Part shown: one piece after another, positions 18,124-26,629 of the stretch
Numbering within the stretch: position 1 is the stretch's first letter
How the letters are laid out: every line of letters begins with the position of its first letter
Origin: an uncultured Bacteroidales bacterium
GTDB lineage: Bacteria > Bacteroidota > Bacteroidia > Bacteroidales > Paludibacteraceae
Direction of reading: 5' to 3'
DNA: 32,388 bases
NCBI GenBank assembly: GCA_903901975.1
Contig: CAIUTB010000068.1
Span: forward strand, 1 to 32,388
The notes under the pieces: generated by a model
Told to the model about the DNA's origin: nothing
What the model saw: only the letters and a program-made list of their open reading frames with translations
The model's database searches: none
Translations under genes and position numbers: made by a program

Positions 18124-19533
18124 ATGCTTAACTATTTCCCTAAATTTTTTACTTCAAAAGCGATATCAATATACTTTGCTGCATTGCTTATTTCTAATAT
18201 TGTGTTTTTTAACCATATATTAAATTTTAAGTGGTGGATTTTCGGAATGGTTGAAGTTTTAGCTTTTTTCTATTACTCTAACGAAATTACCCGAAAATGG
18301 CAAAAGTATAAGGAAGAGCGATTTTTGAAAAAGGTATTAAGTACCGCTTTTTTTATTCGGTTAAGTTGGATGATAATTGCTTACATATTTTATAATGTAA
18401 TGAACGGTAACTCTTTTGAGTTTGACTCTGCTGACGCAATCGGGTATAATCAGGATGGTATGGATGTTGCGTCACTACTTCATTCGGGAGAATTAGCCAA
18501 GTATTTTGTGTATATGAAGGGACGCTATTCGGATATGGGTTATTCCCTGTATTTGGGAAGTCAGTATTATTTTACAGATAACTCAATAATAATAGCCCGA
18601 TTAATAAAATGTCTGATTGGAGCTTATACTTGTACAATTATTTACAAATTCAGCAAAAGAAATTTTAATGAAGATGTGGCCCGGATGGCAACTATTTTTT
18701 GTATGTTAATGCCAAATCTGATACTTTATTCGGGTTTGCATACGAAAGAAGTGGAAATGTTGTTTCTGACTGTTTTGTTTATGGATCGGGCAGATTTAAT
18801 GCTACGGAACCGGAACTTCAATTTTGCGGAAATAGCACCTCCGCTTTTACTGGCAGCTTCTCTGTTCTTTTTTCGAACAGTATTAGGAGCTACAGCAATT
18901 TTTGCATTGTTTACAGCTATTCTTTTTACACCCAATAAAATTTTAAATTTTGGAAAACGTTTAGTTCTATTTATCTGGATTCTTGGGGTAGTTGCTTATT
19001 TTGTGGGAGGCACAATCAGCAATGAAGTTGAAAGTGTGTGGAAGAGCAGGGGTAACAATCAGTCATTATCGATGAATATGAGAGCAACTGAGGTGAATGG
19101 GAATAAATTCGCTAAATATATGACCGGGGCTATTTTTGCACCCATGATTTTTGCCATTCCTTTTCCTACAGTTATTGAAACTCCAAAACAGGAAAATCAG
19201 AAGCTGATTAATGGTGGTAATTATGTGAAAAATATAATGGCTTTTTTTCTGCTGATAGCTGTGATTTATATAATTAAGGCAGGAAAATGGAGAGATTATC
19301 TTTTGTTAGGAACGTTTATAATAGGATATCTTGCGATTTTAACAATGAGTGCCTTTGCTCAGGCCGAACGGTTTCATCAACCGGTACTACCCTTTGAACT
19401 CGTAATTGCTGCTTATGGAATAAGTGTTATCACAAAGAAACAAAAGAAATATTATACATGGTGGTTAACATTGATTTTTCTTGCTGTTGTGGCGTGGAGC
19501 TGGTTTAAACTGGCAGGTAGAGGAATGGCCTGA
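18124..19533 (+). CDS. Polytopic membrane protein, GT-C (GT39-like) or glycan polymerase candidate
   Basis: A 469-residue protein with roughly ten hydrophobic segments. Between the early segments lies an acidic loop, DSADAIGYNQDGMDVA (about 102-117), in the position where GT39/PMT-like GT-C enzymes carry catalytic acidic residues. QAERFHQPVLPFELVIAAYGI near the C-terminus resembles the conserved end of that superfamily. Such proteins use lipid-linked sugars in the periplasm. It is the only multi-spanning protein in the cluster, so a role as polymerase or as a decorating transferase are both possible. No flippase of the Wzx type is present. Confidence 0.68.
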   Translation: MLNYFPKFFTSKAISIYFAALLISNIVFFNHILNFKWWIFGMVEVLAFFYYSNEITRKWQKYKEERFLKKVLSTAFFIRLSWMIIAYIFYNVMNGNSFEFDSADAIGYNQDGMDVASLLHSGELAKYFVYMKGRYSDMGYSLYLGSQYYFTDNSIIIARLIKCLIGAYTCTIIYKFSKRNFNEDVARMATIFCMLMPNLILYSGLHTKEVEMLFLTVLFMDRADLMLRNRNFNFAEIAPPLLLAASLFFFRTVLGATAIFALFTAILFTPNKILNFGKRLVLFIWILGVVAYFVGGTISNEVESVWKSRGNNQSLSMNMRATEVNGNKFAKYMTGAIFAPMIFAIPFPTVIETPKQENQKLINGGNYVKNIMAFFLLIAVIYIIKAGKWRDYLLLGTFIIGYLAILTMSAFAQAERFHQPVLPFELVIAAYGISVITKKQKKYYTWWLTLIFLAVVAWSWFKLAGRGMA

Positions 19534-19536
19534 AAA

Positions 19537-19569
19537 TAGTTTATAATTTATAGTTAATAGTTTATAATT
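19537..19569. repeat. AGTTTATAATT short direct repeats between genes
   Basis: AGTTTATAATT occurs at 19538-19548 and 19558-19568, filling most of the gap between the stop at 19533 and the next start at 19575. The same 11-mer recurs at 25337-25347, overlapping the wecB stop codon. Confidence 0.7.
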
Positions 19570-19574
19570 GAAGA

Positions 19575-20504
19575 ATGCGAATATTAGTGGTTTGCAGTAA
19601 AAATTCGGGAAAGGTAGCGCCGTTTATTACGGAGCAGGTCGATTCATTGAGTAAGACAGGACTTATCATTGATTATTTTACTATTCAAGGCAAAGGTTTT
19701 TTTGGGTATCTTAAAAATTTAGATAAGTTAAATTTAAAAATTTCAGAATTTAATCCCACTGTAATTCATGCACATTATGGACTTTCGGGTTTAATGGCTA
19801 ACCTGCAACGAAAAGTTCCGGTAGTAACTACTTATCACGGAAGCGACATTAATAATGCGAAGGTTTATCCGTTTTCTAAAATATGTATCCTGTTGTCGGC
19901 ATTTAATATTTTTGTGTCGGAAAAGAATATGATTAGGGCTCCTCAATCCATCAAAAGGGACTTAAAGAAAGTGTTAATCCCTTGTGGGGTGAATATTGAT
20001 TTATTTAAACCCATTGATAAAGAGGCTGCACGGAAGAAATTGGGTTTGAATTTTGAAAAAAAACTTGTTTTGTTTGCCGGCGCGTTCCAAAATAAGGTTA
20101 AGAATGCAAGCCTGGCACAACAGGCAGTGGCATCGCTTCACGATGTGGAATTATTGGAACTCAACGGGTTTACACGCGATCAGGTGGCTTTGCTAATGAA
20201 TGCTGTTGATTGTGTTTTGATGACAAGTTTTACCGAGGGTTCTCCGCAGTTTATTAAAGAAGCAATGGCTTGTAACTGTCCCATAGTTTCGGTTAATGTA
20301 GGAGATGTTTCTGAACTTATCGAAGGCGTTGATGGTTGTTTTATGAGTTCATACGATTTAGTAGATGTTGAAAATAAACTAAAGCTGGCTTTGACATTTA
20401 ACGAAAAAACCGAAGGACGACAACAAATTATTGATAAAGGATTAGATACCGAAACTGTGGCAAAACGGATTGTTCGGGTATACGAAAAAGTGATAAATAA
20501 TTGA
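19575..20504 (+). CDS. Family 4 glycosyltransferase (GT-B)
   Basis: A 309-residue GT4 enzyme, slightly shorter than the usual 350-400. IHAHYGLSGL at 64-73 and VTTYHGSDIN at 84-93 mark the N-terminal domain. KKLVLFAGAFQNKVKN at 162-177 opens the C-terminal domain. The EX7E motif is intact as E221 and E229 in EGSPQFIKEAMACNCPIV. It is expected to act on a lipid-linked acceptor at the inner membrane. A short repeat patch precedes it and an acyltransferase gene follows after 26 bp. Confidence 0.9.
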   Translation: MRILVVCSKNSGKVAPFITEQVDSLSKTGLIIDYFTIQGKGFFGYLKNLDKLNLKISEFNPTVIHAHYGLSGLMANLQRKVPVVTTYHGSDINNAKVYPFSKICILLSAFNIFVSEKNMIRAPQSIKRDLKKVLIPCGVNIDLFKPIDKEAARKKLGLNFEKKLVLFAGAFQNKVKNASLAQQAVASLHDVELLELNGFTRDQVALLMNAVDCVLMTSFTEGSPQFIKEAMACNCPIVSVNVGDVSELIEGVDGCFMSSYDLVDVENKLKLALTFNEKTEGRQQIIDKGLDTETVAKRIVRVYEKVINN

Positions 20505-20530
20505 TTACAATTGATAATTACTAAAACTAC

Positions 20531-21058
20531 ATGAAAACAGTTTACCTACTTCTTTATTATGGTTTTGCACGGTTTCTTCCCAAGTCGACAGTGCCGGTAA
20601 TCGGTCGTATTTCAATGAAATTCAGAGGCTGGCTTTGTCGAAAATTGTTCAAAAGTTGTGGTTCTAAATTAGTTGTCGAAAACAATGCATACTTTGGTAA
20701 TGGAAATGATTTTTCGGTGGGCAATGAAGCGGCATTGGGAGCTAATTTTAAATGTATCAACCGGGTTGTAAGCATAGGAAATCATTTAATGATGGCCGAA
20801 GATGTTATTTTCATTGGTGGCGGTCATGATTTTTCGAGAATTGATATTCCGATGGGTCATCAACCGGCATTGCCCAAAACAACTTTACTTATTGAAGATG
20901 ATGTGTGGATTGGATCAAGAGCTATGATTCTTCCGGGTTGTAAGCATATTGCTAAAGGTGCTATTATTGGTGCCGGTTCAGTTGTGACAAGGGATGTGCC
21001 TGAATATGCAATTGTGGGAGGTAATCCTGCCGGTATTATAAAATACAGAAAAAACTAA
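20531..21058 (+). CDS. Hexapeptide-repeat acyltransferase (WbbJ-like)
   Basis: A 175-residue left-handed beta-helix protein. FIGGGHDFSRIDIPMG carries the likely active-site histidine. DDVWIGSRAMILPG and [20 protein letters not shown] form the C-terminal coils, followed by the usual GNPAGIIK end. The N-terminal 30 residues are basic with an aromatic helix. It probably acetylates a hydroxyl on one residue of the glycan, and is one of four beta-helix acyltransferases in the cluster. Confidence 0.88.
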   Translation: MKTVYLLLYYGFARFLPKSTVPVIGRISMKFRGWLCRKLFKSCGSKLVVENNAYFGNGNDFSVGNEAALGANFKCINRVVSIGNHLMMAEDVIFIGGGHDFSRIDIPMGHQPALPKTTLLIEDDVWIGSRAMILPGCKHIAKGAIIGAGSVVTRDVPEYAIVGGNPAGIIKYRKN

Positions 21059-21081
21059 TTCACAAAAATATTGGCGTTACA

Positions 21082-23121
21082 ATGACAGTATATACCGGCA
21101 TTTCTGAAATAAATCGTGAAGAATGGGAAGAATTAGTTAAGATTTCGCCTAGTGCATCTTTCTTTCAAACACCTGAATGCTATGATTTCTTTGATTCTTT
21201 ATCTTTCCTGAAGCCTTTTGTATACGCCGTTTCGGAAAATGATACGCTTGTTGGTGTGGTTTGTGGATATGTAATTTCTGATGGTTTTTTCCTGAAAAAT
21301 TATTTAAGCAGAAGGGCAATTATTTGTAGTGGCCCAATGCTTCATCCCGATATTTCAAATCAGGCCCTTAGTTTTTTGTTAAATTCAATTAAAAAAGAGC
21401 TTAAGAATAAAGTTATATATTTAGAATTCAGAAATTATGTTGATTATTCAGCATATAAAACTGTTTTTAAAGCGGCAGGCTTCGAATATCACAAACATCT
21501 TAATTTTCATATTGCAACACCGAATGAAGAGTTTGCATTAATGCAACTCAATACCACCAAACGCAGGGATGTGAAATTAACCCGAAAAAATGGTGCCGAC
21601 TGGTTCGAAACCAGGAGTCATATTGATCTGGTTGATTATTACAAATTGTTGGAAGATTTATATAAAAACAAAGTTAAAACTCCATTATTTCCATTCGAGT
21701 TTTTTGAAAAACTGATTCAACTTCCTCACGGGAAACTGTTCGTGGTTAAATATGAAGGTAAGGTGATTGGCGGTAGTGTGTGTGTAGTATTAGACGGACG
21801 AATTTTATACGAATGGTTTGTGTGCGGACTTGATGGAAAAGCTAAGAATATTTTTCCTTCAACAGTAGCAACCTGGGCTGCCATTCAATATGCAGCTCAG
21901 AATGGAATGAGCCGATTTGATATGATGGGTGCCGGTAAACCGGGTGATGATTACGGAGTCAGAGAATTTAAGTCGAAGTTTGGTGGCGAATTAGTCGAAC
22001 ATGGAAGGTTCATTATTGTTTTTGATAAACTTTTGTATACTATCGGTAAAAAAGGAGTTCAATTCTATAAAAACGGATTCAGGAAAACGGAACCACCTTT
22101 AAAAACCGATTCAAATTATTCTATCGAAACAAATCCTCTTAAAATTGATAAGCAATCGTGGGTTGATTTTGTGCAAAATCATCCAAACGGAAACATTTTT
22201 CACACGCCCGAAATGTATGTTGTTTATCTTAATACTCCCAAATTCAGCCCTTTAGTATTGATTGCGACCGATAAAAACGACACTGTAGCAGGTTGCCTGA
22301 TGTCGGTAATACAACGTGAATACAGTGGTTTGTTTGGTGAGTTTACTACCCGATCAATTATCATGGGTGGGCCTTTGACCGAAAATAATTCAACTCTGAT
22401 TGCTGATGCTTTGCTTCGAAAGTATAACGAAATTATTAAATCGAAAGCCATCTATTCACAATTTAGGAATTTATTTGATTTAACAGTATTTGAAAATGTT
22501 TTTGTTAAAAATGGATATCATTTTGATGAGCACCTTGACATCTTCCTTGATTTAACACTTAGTGTAGCGGATCTTGAGCAAAATTTACATAAGGAAAGAA
22601 GACGCAACATTGCGAAAGCAGAAAAAGAAGGGTTGGTTTTCAAACAACTTAATGATTTAGATGAAATTAATGCCGTAATAGTATTATTGAAAAAGACCTA
22701 CGATCGTGCTAAAGTGCCCATGTCGTATGATGAATTATTTGTTCAATCCAAAAAGTTGTTAGGCGAAAAAGTGAATTTTTTTGGAGCTTATTATGATGGA
22801 ATAATGATTGCCGGACAGGTTCGCTTATGCTATAATGATACCGTATATGCCTGGTATTCGGGAAGTGATGCCAATTACCTGAATAAGAGGCCGAATGATT
22901 TTTTGCTATGGAATGTTATATTATGGTCGAAAGAACATAAGTTCAAAGTGTTTGATTTTGGAGGAGCCGGAACTCCGAATGTCCCTTATGGTGTACGTGA
23001 TTATAAACTGAAATTCGGTGGAAAATTAGTGGAATTCGGACGTTATGAGATTGTACACAAAAGCGTTTTGATGATTATTGGACAATGGGCATATAAACTT
23101 TATAAAAAATTTAAAAAATGA
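21082..23121 (+). CDS. Double FemAB/GNAT-like acyl- or aminoacyltransferase
   Basis: A 679-residue protein made of two related FemAB-like modules, about 1-335 and 352-679. Each has an N-terminal W-(E/D)-(E/F)-V...FFQTPE or IFHTPE start and the terminal signature FDMMGAGKPGDDYGVREFKS (278-297) or FDFGGAGTPNVPYGVRDYKL (624-643), followed by KFGG. FemAB-type enzymes move an amino acid or other acyl group from an activated carrier to an amine, for example in peptidoglycan bridges. In a polysaccharide cluster the acceptor is more likely an amino sugar of the glycan (inference). It overlaps the DUF354 gene by 4 bp (ATGA). Family assignment is good; substrate is unknown. Confidence 0.82.
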   Translation: MTVYTGISEINREEWEELVKISPSASFFQTPECYDFFDSLSFLKPFVYAVSENDTLVGVVCGYVISDGFFLKNYLSRRAIICSGPMLHPDISNQALSFLLNSIKKELKNKVIYLEFRNYVDYSAYKTVFKAAGFEYHKHLNFHIATPNEEFALMQLNTTKRRDVKLTRKNGADWFETRSHIDLVDYYKLLEDLYKNKVKTPLFPFEFFEKLIQLPHGKLFVVKYEGKVIGGSVCVVLDGRILYEWFVCGLDGKAKNIFPSTVATWAAIQYAAQNGMSRFDMMGAGKPGDDYGVREFKSKFGGELVEHGRFIIVFDKLLYTIGKKGVQFYKNGFRKTEPPLKTDSNYSIETNPLKIDKQSWVDFVQNHPNGNIFHTPEMYVVYLNTPKFSPLVLIATDKNDTVAGCLMSVIQREYSGLFGEFTTRSIIMGGPLTENNSTLIADALLRKYNEIIKSKAIYSQFRNLFDLTVFENVFVKNGYHFDEHLDIFLDLTLSVADLEQNLHKERRRNIAKAEKEGLVFKQLNDLDEINAVIVLLKKTYDRAKVPMSYDELFVQSKKLLGEKVNFFGAYYDGIMIAGQVRLCYNDTVYAWYSGSDANYLNKRPNDFLLWNVILWSKEHKFKVFDFGGAGTPNVPYGVRDYKLKFGGKLVEFGRYEIVHKSVLMIIGQWAYKLYKKFKK

Positions 23122-24206
23122 ATATATTAATAGAAATAGGTCATCCGGCTCATGTGTATAAATTGTTGGCAACAATTAAAACATTAGAAACACATAAACA
23201 TAAAGTTATTGTTGTTACAAAAGATATTTCATCAATCAAATTCCTTCTGACCAGGTTTGATATTAAATACCGGGTTTTAGGAAGTAAAAAGGATAGTTTA
23301 TTTGGCAAATCCCTGTTGCAATTATTGTATAATATCCGTTGTTTTTTTATTCTTAAATCGGAAAAGATCGATTTAATGGTCGGTAGCTTAACTGCTTCTT
23401 TTATGACCAGAATTACCAAAATACCCTCTTTGTTATTCGATGACGACGATGATGAAGTTGAGCCGTTAATGGTTAAATATGTTCATCCCTATATTTCTGC
23501 AATTCTTTCGCCCGATGCCCTGCTTGGAAAACGTTTCAGGAAAGATACAGTTTATTATTCGGGCTATCACGAGTTAGCTTATTTACACCCGAATCGGTTT
23601 ACGCCCGATTCAACTATTTTCGATGAGATAGGACTGAAGGAAGGTGAGCCTTATTTCGTGATGCGTTTTAATGTATTTAAAGCTCACCACGATATTGGAA
23701 TACATGGTTTATCCATTGAAAACAAACGAAAGTTGATTGCATTGTTAGAGAAAAAAGGGAAAGTGTTTATCACTACCGAACGTAATATTGACGAAGAATT
23801 TAAGAAATATCAATTGAAACTTTCGCCGGAAAAAGTGCATTCCTTACTTTATTATGCCACTATGCTTATTGGCGACAGTCAGACTATGACTTCTGAAGCG
23901 GCTGTGTTGGGAACTCCATCAATCCGAAGTAATTCGTTTGTGGGACGAATAGAATATCTCGAAGAGGAAGAACATAAATATAAGCTTACTTATGGATTTT
24001 TACCGGAGAATGCTGAAGCTATGTTTCAGAAAATCGATGAATTGCTTGCCATGCCCGACTTAAAACCTGAATGGCAAAAACGGAGACAGTTGATGTTAAA
24101 GGACAAAATAGATGTTTCGGCTTTTTATGTTTGGTTTATCGAAAACTATCCTGAAAGTTTAAAAATAATGAAAGAAGACCCGGAATATCAATACCGGTTT
24201 AAGTAA
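23118..24206 (+). CDS. DUF354 family protein, GT-B-like glycosyltransferase candidate
   Basis: A 362-residue protein. The start MNILIEIGHPAHVYKL and the middle segment GYHELAYLHPNRFTP are hallmarks of DUF354, which is thought to have a GT-B fold similar to UDP-GlcNAc 2-epimerases and glycosyltransferases. LIGDSQTMTSEAAVLGTPSI (about 251-270) is the equivalent of the nucleotide-sugar loop. FDDDDDEVEP (about 107-116) is a variant of the more usual acidic-histidine motif. It is coupled to the double FemAB gene by an ATGA overlap and is followed by wecB after 13 bp, so the three probably act on the same sugar. Confidence 0.82.
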   Translation: MNILIEIGHPAHVYKLLATIKTLETHKHKVIVVTKDISSIKFLLTRFDIKYRVLGSKKDSLFGKSLLQLLYNIRCFFILKSEKIDLMVGSLTASFMTRITKIPSLLFDDDDDEVEPLMVKYVHPYISAILSPDALLGKRFRKDTVYYSGYHELAYLHPNRFTPDSTIFDEIGLKEGEPYFVMRFNVFKAHHDIGIHGLSIENKRKLIALLEKKGKVFITTERNIDEEFKKYQLKLSPEKVHSLLYYATMLIGDSQTMTSEAAVLGTPSIRSNSFVGRIEYLEEEEHKYKLTYGFLPENAEAMFQKIDELLAMPDLKPEWQKRRQLMLKDKIDVSAFYVWFIENYPESLKIMKEDPEYQYRFK

Positions 24207-24219
24207 CACACAGAAAAAT

Positions 24220-25338
24220 ATGAAAAAACTGATTTTAGTGGCCGGAGCCAGACCTAATTTTATGAAAATCGCACCTTTGATGCATGCATTGAAAGGACAT
24301 AAAAGCATTCAGCCGGTGTTGGTGCATACCGGGCAGCATTACGATGTGAAAATGTCGGGTCAGTTTTTCGAAGAATTGAATATTCCTGCACCGGATATGA
24401 ATCTGGAGGTCGGTTCGGCTAGTCATGCAGTGCAAACTGCCCGAATCATGGAAGGCTTTGAACAGGTTTGTTTGAAAGAACAGCCTGATTATGTATTAGT
24501 AGTAGGAGATGTGAACAGCACAGCTGCCTGTACCTTGGTGGCTTCGAAAATGGGAATAAAAACGATACATTACGAAGCAGGATTGCGAAGTAATGACCGG
24601 ACGATGCCTGAAGAAATAAACCGCTTAGTAACCGATGCTATCAGTGATATTTTTATAACAACCAGTGTGGATGCAGATGAAAATTTGTTGCATGAAGGAA
24701 TTCCAGTGGAAAAGATACACATGCTTGGCAACCTCATGATAGATTCCCTGGTTGAGCAATTATCTAAAGCCCGACAAACTAATTTGACATTTAAGTTACT
24801 CAACAGAGCGACTGATATACAACTTGGCAAGGATTTTTTTGAAGACAATTACGGCGTCCTGACTTTTCACCGTCCGGGAAATGTGGATGAGAAAGAAAGC
24901 CTCACCCAATTGGTTCAATTATGGGGCGAAATTTCGAATCAGATTCCTTTGGTTTTTCCCGTTCATCCCCGAACGTATAAAAACATTCTTCAATTTGGCT
25001 TGCAAGCACTTATCGACAGCTACCCGAATTTGTTCTTTATTGAACCACTCGGTTATCTACAATTTATACATTTAGTGAGTCGGTCTGCTTTTGCTTTAAC
25101 AGATTCAGGAGGCATACAGGAAGAAACTACTTACTTGAATATTCCTTGTTTGACTGTGCGTCCCAATACTGAACGGCCAGTAACGGTATGGGAGGGAAGC
25201 AATAAACTTATAAAAGTGGATGAAATTGTATCTGAAGTAGATTTGATAATTCAGGGAAAAGGAAAACATGGGACTGTACCAAAATACTGGGATGGGCAAA
25301 CAGCCTTACGAATAGTGGAGCTGGTTAGTAGTTTGTAG
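24220..25338 (+). CDS. wecB: UDP-N-acetylglucosamine 2-epimerase (non-hydrolysing)
   Basis: A 372-residue enzyme that interconverts UDP-GlcNAc and UDP-ManNAc. Landmarks are GARPNFMKIAPL at 9-20, VVGDVNST at 94-101 with D97, HYEAGLRSNDRTMPEEINR at 117-135 with E119 and the EE pair at 131-132, TFHRPGNVD at 215-223 with H217, and TDSGGIQEE at 294-302. These correspond to the known catalytic and nucleotide-binding residues of WecB. No UDP-ManNAc dehydrogenase (WecC) is in the window, so ManNAc itself may be used or the partner gene is elsewhere. The last codons and stop lie in an AGTAGTTTGTAGTTTATAATT-like repeat patch. Confidence 0.95.
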   Translation: MKKLILVAGARPNFMKIAPLMHALKGHKSIQPVLVHTGQHYDVKMSGQFFEELNIPAPDMNLEVGSASHAVQTARIMEGFEQVCLKEQPDYVLVVGDVNSTAACTLVASKMGIKTIHYEAGLRSNDRTMPEEINRLVTDAISDIFITTSVDADENLLHEGIPVEKIHMLGNLMIDSLVEQLSKARQTNLTFKLLNRATDIQLGKDFFEDNYGVLTFHRPGNVDEKESLTQLVQLWGEISNQIPLVFPVHPRTYKNILQFGLQALIDSYPNLFFIEPLGYLQFIHLVSRSAFALTDSGGIQEETTYLNIPCLTVRPNTERPVTVWEGSNKLIKVDEIVSEVDLIIQGKGKHGTVPKYWDGQTALRIVELVSSL

Positions 25339-25353
25339 TTTATAATTAATTGA

Positions 25354-26598
25354 ATGGCGGTGAAAAAGTTTGTTGCACCTTATATAGAGGAATTAATTCA
25401 TGCCTGTAAAGGTTATACCGAAATTGGTACTAATTTTTACATGGAGAAACTTGTTGCCATTTTCAATGAATTATTAAAAATTGAAGTGCAGGGCGATGAT
25501 GATTACCGAAGTATATGGCTGCCTGTTGAATGTGGTTCGATTGAAGACTTTGGGGATTATGAAGAATTCCTCGAATCCGGAGAAGTATCAAATAAACAGG
25601 ATTTTGAAGAACTGTGGAGGTATTATTATCCTGAAAAACATAAGTGGTTCAGCTTTTCAATAACTCAATATGCCAGTGTTCGTTATTTTTTTATAGATTC
25701 AACCCTTGTATTTCAATTAAAAGAAGAGAGTGTATGTGAGCAAAAATATGATTTTCAATCAGATTTAATTGATTGGTTGTCAAGTGCTGTTTCAGAAACA
25801 ATTTTATTAATCGAAGCTGACATTGATAGCTATAATCACTATATTGATGCGAATTTACCCTATTCGAAACGTACCGGACGAATATTAAGAAAAGATTACT
25901 GGGACATTTTTTCTGAGGATGTTGAAGATTTTAAACATTCAATTACCCCGGAAATGGTTGAAAATCTGAACGAAATTAGAAATCATCCTCGAATAGATGA
26001 AAATAGCTATTTGTCGGCAATTTCATCGGGAGATTTTTTTCGATTCTGTGAAATTGGGTATGATGCCAATCATTATTTTGATTCTACTAAGAAATTATCA
26101 TCAAAAGAAAAGTATTTGGCAAAGGCCGATGGTAGGGATTGTGGATTAAGAAAGTTGGATGAATCTTCTGTTGCCGAATTTGCTGATTGGTATAAAAATG
26201 AAAAAAATTGTGGTGGTCACCCCTGGGAAATATGCAGGGGAGGCAATTCTACCCATATTTCACTTTATGTTTGTCATGATGATAATGGTTGGTATTTATG
26301 GCTTGAAGGAAGTAGCAGAATAAGAGTGGTGGAAACAATTTTAATGGCTGATGCACTTTATAAACTGAAGATACCTTTTACTTTAGGAAAATCAGAGGAA
26401 ATCTATAAAATGGTATGTGGAAATGATTATATTGGTATTGTTCCTGAAAAAGTTACACCAAGATATTGCCATTCTTATTTTCCACCTGAAGATAAAATTA
26501 TTGATTTTATGAATTTAGGTAGTGAACGTGTACCGGAATTGATTCAAAAATCATATTGGTATCCATTGGATGCTGTTAAGTTGTCAGATATTCACTAA
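25354..26598 (+). CDS. Uncharacterised 414-aa protein with a GGHPWEICRGGNSTHI motif
   Basis: I do not recognise a characterised family. The protein is soluble, acidic in its first 140 residues and lacks signal or membrane segments. It has two visible parts: a helical N-terminal half (about 1-200) and a C-terminal half with the striking block GGHPWEICRGGNSTHISLYV (about 287-306), followed by GWYLWLEGSSRIRVVETILM and PRYCHSYFPPEDKI. The G-H-P-W-E-C-R-G-G-N-S-T-H cluster could be an active site or a binding pocket, but no function follows from that. It is embedded between wecB and a deacetylase-like gene on the same strand with short gaps, so it is probably co-transcribed. Confidence 0.75.
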   Translation: MAVKKFVAPYIEELIHACKGYTEIGTNFYMEKLVAIFNELLKIEVQGDDDYRSIWLPVECGSIEDFGDYEEFLESGEVSNKQDFEELWRYYYPEKHKWFSFSITQYASVRYFFIDSTLVFQLKEESVCEQKYDFQSDLIDWLSSAVSETILLIEADIDSYNHYIDANLPYSKRTGRILRKDYWDIFSEDVEDFKHSITPEMVENLNEIRNHPRIDENSYLSAISSGDFFRFCEIGYDANHYFDSTKKLSSKEKYLAKADGRDCGLRKLDESSVAEFADWYKNEKNCGGHPWEICRGGNSTHISLYVCHDDNGWYLWLEGSSRIRVVETILMADALYKLKIPFTLGKSEEIYKMVCGNDYIGIVPEKVTPRYCHSYFPPEDKIIDFMNLGSERVPELIQKSYWYPLDAVKLSDIH

Positions 26599-26629
26599 GA
26601 ACTGACTCAAAACTCAAAACTATCTATTA

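Noticed and set aside
18699-18938. Same-strand frame inside the membrane protein gene
   Set aside because: It lies entirely within the 469-codon membrane protein gene in another frame and shows no motif of its own.
23424-23456. Frameshift or low-complexity error in the acidic FDDDDDEVEP stretch
   Set aside because: The frame is continuous on both sides and the flanking segments match DUF354 in order and spacing, so the acidic run appears genuine.
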